Positions 17,208 through 19,822 of a stretch of 19,822 bases of DNA are shown in pieces. Both the position numbers and the translations under genes were made by a program. The stretch's first letter is position 1. Each line of letters begins with the position of its first letter. Source of the DNA: DATAXV01 sp036272915 (GTDB taxonomy: Bacteria > Chloroflexota > Dormibacteria > Dormibacterales > Dormibacteraceae); contig DATAXV010000162.1 of assembly GCA_036272915.1 (NCBI GenBank), forward strand, positions 1-19,822, written 5' to 3'. The notes under the pieces are model-generated. The model was not told the origin of the DNA, made no database searches, and saw nothing but the letters and a program-made list of their open reading frames with translations.

Positions 17208-19822
17208 ATGCCCGACCCGAGCGGGGACGACGGCACGGACCTGATCGGGCGCCAGGGCGAGGTCGACCTGCTGGACTCCCTTCTGGATCGGATTCCGGGG
17301 CGGGGCGGGGCTCTGCTGGTGCGCGGAGCGCCGGGGATCGGAAAGTCCGCGCTCCTGCAGCGGACCCGGCGGCGGGCGGACACGCTCGGAGTCCTGACCC
17401 TGGCGACGTCGGGCGTCGAGTCGGAGGCCGAGCTCGCGTTCGCCGGGTTGCACCAGCTGCTGCGCCCCCTCATCGAGCGGCGAGATCGCCTCCCCGATCC
17501 CCAGCGGCATGCGCTGGAGGCCGCCTTCGGCATCGGCGCCGAGGTTCAGCCGGACCCGTTCCGTCTCGCCGTCGGGGCCTTCCAGCTCGTCAGCGACGCC
17601 GCTGACTCGAGCCCGCTGGTCCTGATCGTGGACGACGCGCACAGCCTCGACCGGCCGAGCCTGGGAGTGCTCGCCTTCATCGCCTGCCGGCTCGAGAGCG
17701 AGCCGGTGGCGCTGGTCGCCGCCCTTCGGAGTGGCTTCCAGACGGCGCTCGAGGACGCCGGCCTTCCCGTCCTCGACCTGGACCGGCTGAGTCCTCGGGC
17801 GTCGGCCGAGCTGCTCGACCGGGAGGCCCCGGACCTTCACCCCATCGTCCGCGCCCGGGTCCTCGCCGAGTCGGCGGGCAACCCCCTGGCGCTGGTCGAG
17901 CTGGCCCGCACGCTGCCCGCCACCGAGCGTCTCGATCCGGCTCCGACGACCCTGACCGCGCGCCTCGAACGGGCCTTCGCGAGCAGGCTGTCCGACCTCG
18001 CCGAGAAGAGCCGTTTGACGTTGCTCGCGGCGGCGCTGGACGGTCGGGCCTCGCTTCAGGAGATCCTCCGGTCGGCGGCGCTGCTGCACCCCGGTGGGCT
18101 GACCGGAGCGGCATTGGACCCGGCCAGAGAGGCCGGCCTGGTCGAGGTCCTCGGCGGCGAGGTGCATTTTCGGCACCCGCTGGTTCGCTCGGCGGTGAGA
18201 CAGGCCGCGCCACCGGCACAGGTGGTCGAGATGTACGGGGCGCTGGCCCAGGTCGTCTCCGATCCGGAGCGCCGGCTGTGGCATCGCGCGATGTCGGCCG
18301 TGGGGGAGGACGAGGAGATCGCCGCCGCCCTCGAGGACCACGCCCGCATCGCCCGGGGCCGTGGCGCGATCACGGTGGCGGGGGCGGCGCTGGAGCGGGC
18401 GGCGGCGCTGACGGCCGATCCGGGGAGGAGGGGAGAGCGGCTGATGGCGGCGGCGGAGGTCGCCTATGAGCTCGGCCTGGTCGAGGTCGTGCGCCGCCTG
18501 CTCCGGCAGGCCGAGCCGCTCGACCTGGGTTCGCGCGACGCGGCGCGGCGGGCGTGGCTTCAGGAGATGATCACCGGCAACGTCTGGGTCGAGACCGGCG
18601 CGACCCGGACCTTCGTCACCATCGCCCGGCAGCTGCACGCCGGTGATGACGTCGACCTGGCGCTGCGCTCGCTCGTGCCCATCGCCCATCGATGCTGGTG
18701 GACGCGCACGCGCGACACGACCCGCCAGTACCTCGTCGACGCCGCCACGGGCATGGGCATGGCCGAGGACGATCCGCGCGTGCTCGCCATCACCGCGCTG
18801 GCCCATCCCGAGGTGGCCGGGCACACGGTGCTGCGCCGCGTGTCGCGCCTGAGGCTCCACGACCTGGGAGATCCCGAGTCGGCGATGTACGTCGGCATCG
18901 CCGCCGAGAAGGCCGGGGACTTCGCCCTCGGCGCGCGATTCCTGTCCCGCGCCGTCGAGGGTCTTCGCGATCAGGTCAGGCTCGGCTCTCTGACCCAGGC
19001 CCTGGTGCACCACGCCTGGGTGGCGGCACACACGGGCGACTGGGACGCGGCGGCCGCCGCCACCGCGGAGGCGGCGGGTATGGCGCGCGGCACCGACCAG
19101 CCGCAGTACGGGCTCACCGGCGAGCTGGTCGGCGCTCTCATCGCCGCCCTGCGAGGGACCGAAGGCGACCTCGAGCCGCTGCTCGCCGAGCCCGAGCGGA
19201 CCCTGCTGGCGATGAAGGGCGGGCCACTGCTGGCGACGGCGCACCTCGCCCGGGGCGCGGCCGCTCTCGGCGACGGCCGGCACGACGACGCCTTCCGCCA
19301 TCTCTGGCCGGTGTTCGACGCCACCGACCAGGCGTTTCATCGCTTCATGCGCTGGTCGGCGGTGGTCGACCTCGTCGAATCCGGGGTCGGCAGCGATCAG
19401 GCCGCGGGGCTCGGAGATGTGATCGCCGGTCTCGAAGCGATCGCCCGGCGCAGCCGGTCGTCCTTCCATGTCGCCGAGATCACCTGTGCGAGGCCGCTCC
19501 TCGCCAGCGCCGGAGATGCCGAGGCACTCTTCACGGAGGCCCTCGCTCAGGACCTCACCGGCCTCCCCTTCCTGCGGGCCAGGACGGAGTTCTCGTTCGG
19601 CCGGTGGCTGCGCCGGCGTCGACGCAGCGCCGACTCGCGGACGCCGCTCCGCTCCGCTATCGTCCTCTTCGACGCCCTCGGAGCGAGCGGCTGGAGCAGG
19701 CGGGCGCGGCAGGAGCTGCGGGCCACGGGGGAGAGGATCGGGCGCCGGGTACCCGACCTCCGCGATCGCCTGACCGCCCAGGAGCTCCAGATCGCCCAAC
19801 TGGCGGTCGATGGGCTCTCCAA
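17208..19822 (+). CDS. LuxR-family ATPase regulator (LAL type), cut by the window end
   Basis: The frame is open from ATG 17208 to the last base, about 871 residues, with no stop. The N-terminus (DLIGRQGEVDLLDSLLDRI) leads into Walker A GAPGIGKS at 40-47, the SEAELAFAGLHQLL segment typical of these ATPases near 72-85, and Walker B LVLIVDDAHSLD with Asp142-Asp143. A long Ala/Leu/Arg-rich helical middle follows. The last visible residues (LTAQELQIAQLAVDGLSN) are the first helix of the LuxR HTH, so about 45-50 residues lie beyond the window. It is divergent from furA-katG with 199 bp between start codons. It differs in sequence from the LAL regulator at 9384 and is not a recent duplicate. The effector and targets are unknown. 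Confidence 0.9.
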   Translation, partial: MPDPSGDDGTDLIGRQGEVDLLDSLLDRIPGRGGALLVRGAPGIGKSALLQRTRRRADTLGVLTLATSGVESEAELAFAGLHQLLRPLIERRDRLPDPQRHALEAAFGIGAEVQPDPFRLAVGAFQLVSDAADSSPLVLIVDDAHSLDRPSLGVLAFIACRLESEPVALVAALRSGFQTALEDAGLPVLDLDRLSPRASAELLDREAPDLHPIVRARVLAESAGNPLALVELARTLPATERLDPAPTTLTARLERAFASRLSDLAEKSRLTLLAAALDGRASLQEILRSAALLHPGGLTGAALDPAREAGLVEVLGGEVHFRHPLVRSAVRQAAPPAQVVEMYGALAQVVSDPERRLWHRAMSAVGEDEEIAAALEDHARIARGRGAITVAGAALERAAALTADPGRRGERLMAAAEVAYELGLVEVVRRLLRQAEPLDLGSRDAARRAWLQEMITGNVWVETGATRTFVTIARQLHAGDDVDLALRSLVPIAHRCWWTRTRDTTRQYLVDAATGMGMAEDDPRVLAITALAHPEVAGHTVLRRVSRLRLHDLGDPESAMYVGIAAEKAGDFALGARFLSRAVEGLRDQVRLGSLTQALVHHAWVAAHTGDWDAAAAATAEAAGMARGTDQPQYGLTGELVGALIAALRGTEGDLEPLLAEPERTLLAMKGGPLLATAHLARGAAALGDGRHDDAFRHLWPVFDATDQAFHRFMRWSAVVDLVESGVGSDQAAGLGDVIAGLEAIARRSRSSFHVAEITCARPLLASAGDAEALFTEALAQDLTGLPFLRARTEFSFGRWLRRRRRSADSRTPLRSAIVLFDALGASGWSRRARQELRATGERIGRRVPDLRDRLTAQELQIAQLAVDGLS

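Noticed and set aside
17193..19799. Open frame of 868 codons on the minus strand opposite the second LAL gene
   Set aside because: It shows shadow-type composition, while the plus-strand frame carries all the family motifs.

Overview
The window is high-GC DNA with strong third-position GC bias, frequent GTG and TTG starts, clear GGAGG ribosome binding sites and several apparently leaderless genes. These traits, a furA-katG operon, large LuxR-type (LAL) ATPase regulators and a zinc-motif bL28 ribosomal protein, point to Actinomycetota or a close high-GC relative such as some Chloroflexota/Dormibacterota. I cannot name a genus from the sequence alone.

Layout. (1) 54-5695, minus strand: a complete five-gene family-5 solute (oligopeptide/dipeptide/oligosaccharide-type) ABC importer. 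In transcription order it is a lipoprotein binding protein with twin-arginine signal, a DppB-type permease, a DppC-type permease, a DppD-type ATPase and a DppF-type ATPase. The genes are separated by 1 and 16 bp, then 1 bp, then a 4-bp overlap. (2) 5696-6447: 752 bp without a convincing gene, holding a repeated palindromic motif. (3) 6448-7635, plus: a conserved protein of unknown function, divergent from the importer. (4) 7882-8802: rpmB (bL28) and a convergent 2H phosphoesterase (2'-5' RNA ligase-like) gene, separated by a strong hairpin. (5) 8982-12221, plus: a tautomerase, with a phased operator-like element before it, followed by a LAL regulator. (6) 12283-12995, plus: a VOC/glyoxalase-type gene interrupted by an in-frame TAA, then a small protein of unknown function. 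(7) 13034-17008, minus: a furA-katG operon, then a LigD-type primase-polymerase, then an in-frame deletion remnant of a beta-lactamase-family gene overlapping the polymerase stop by 4 bp. (8) 17208 to the window end, plus: a second LAL regulator, divergent from furA and cut by the window edge inside its C-terminal HTH.

How the parts work together. The importer subunits form one transcription unit, and the unknown gene opposite may be linked to use of the imported solute. furA-katG is a classical peroxide-response pair, with a recognisable promoter and an inverted repeat over its -35. The polymerase behind it could link peroxide defence to repair of DNA breaks, although a hairpin separates katG from it. 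Regions 5-7 show gene decay: one nonsense-interrupted gene and one internally deleted gene lie within about 1 kb of each other. No mobile element, CRISPR array, tRNA or rRNA was seen. I found no convincing new multi-gene system. The best leads are the phased operator before the tautomerase, the decaying genes, the unknown 395-residue protein and the small aromatic-rich protein.
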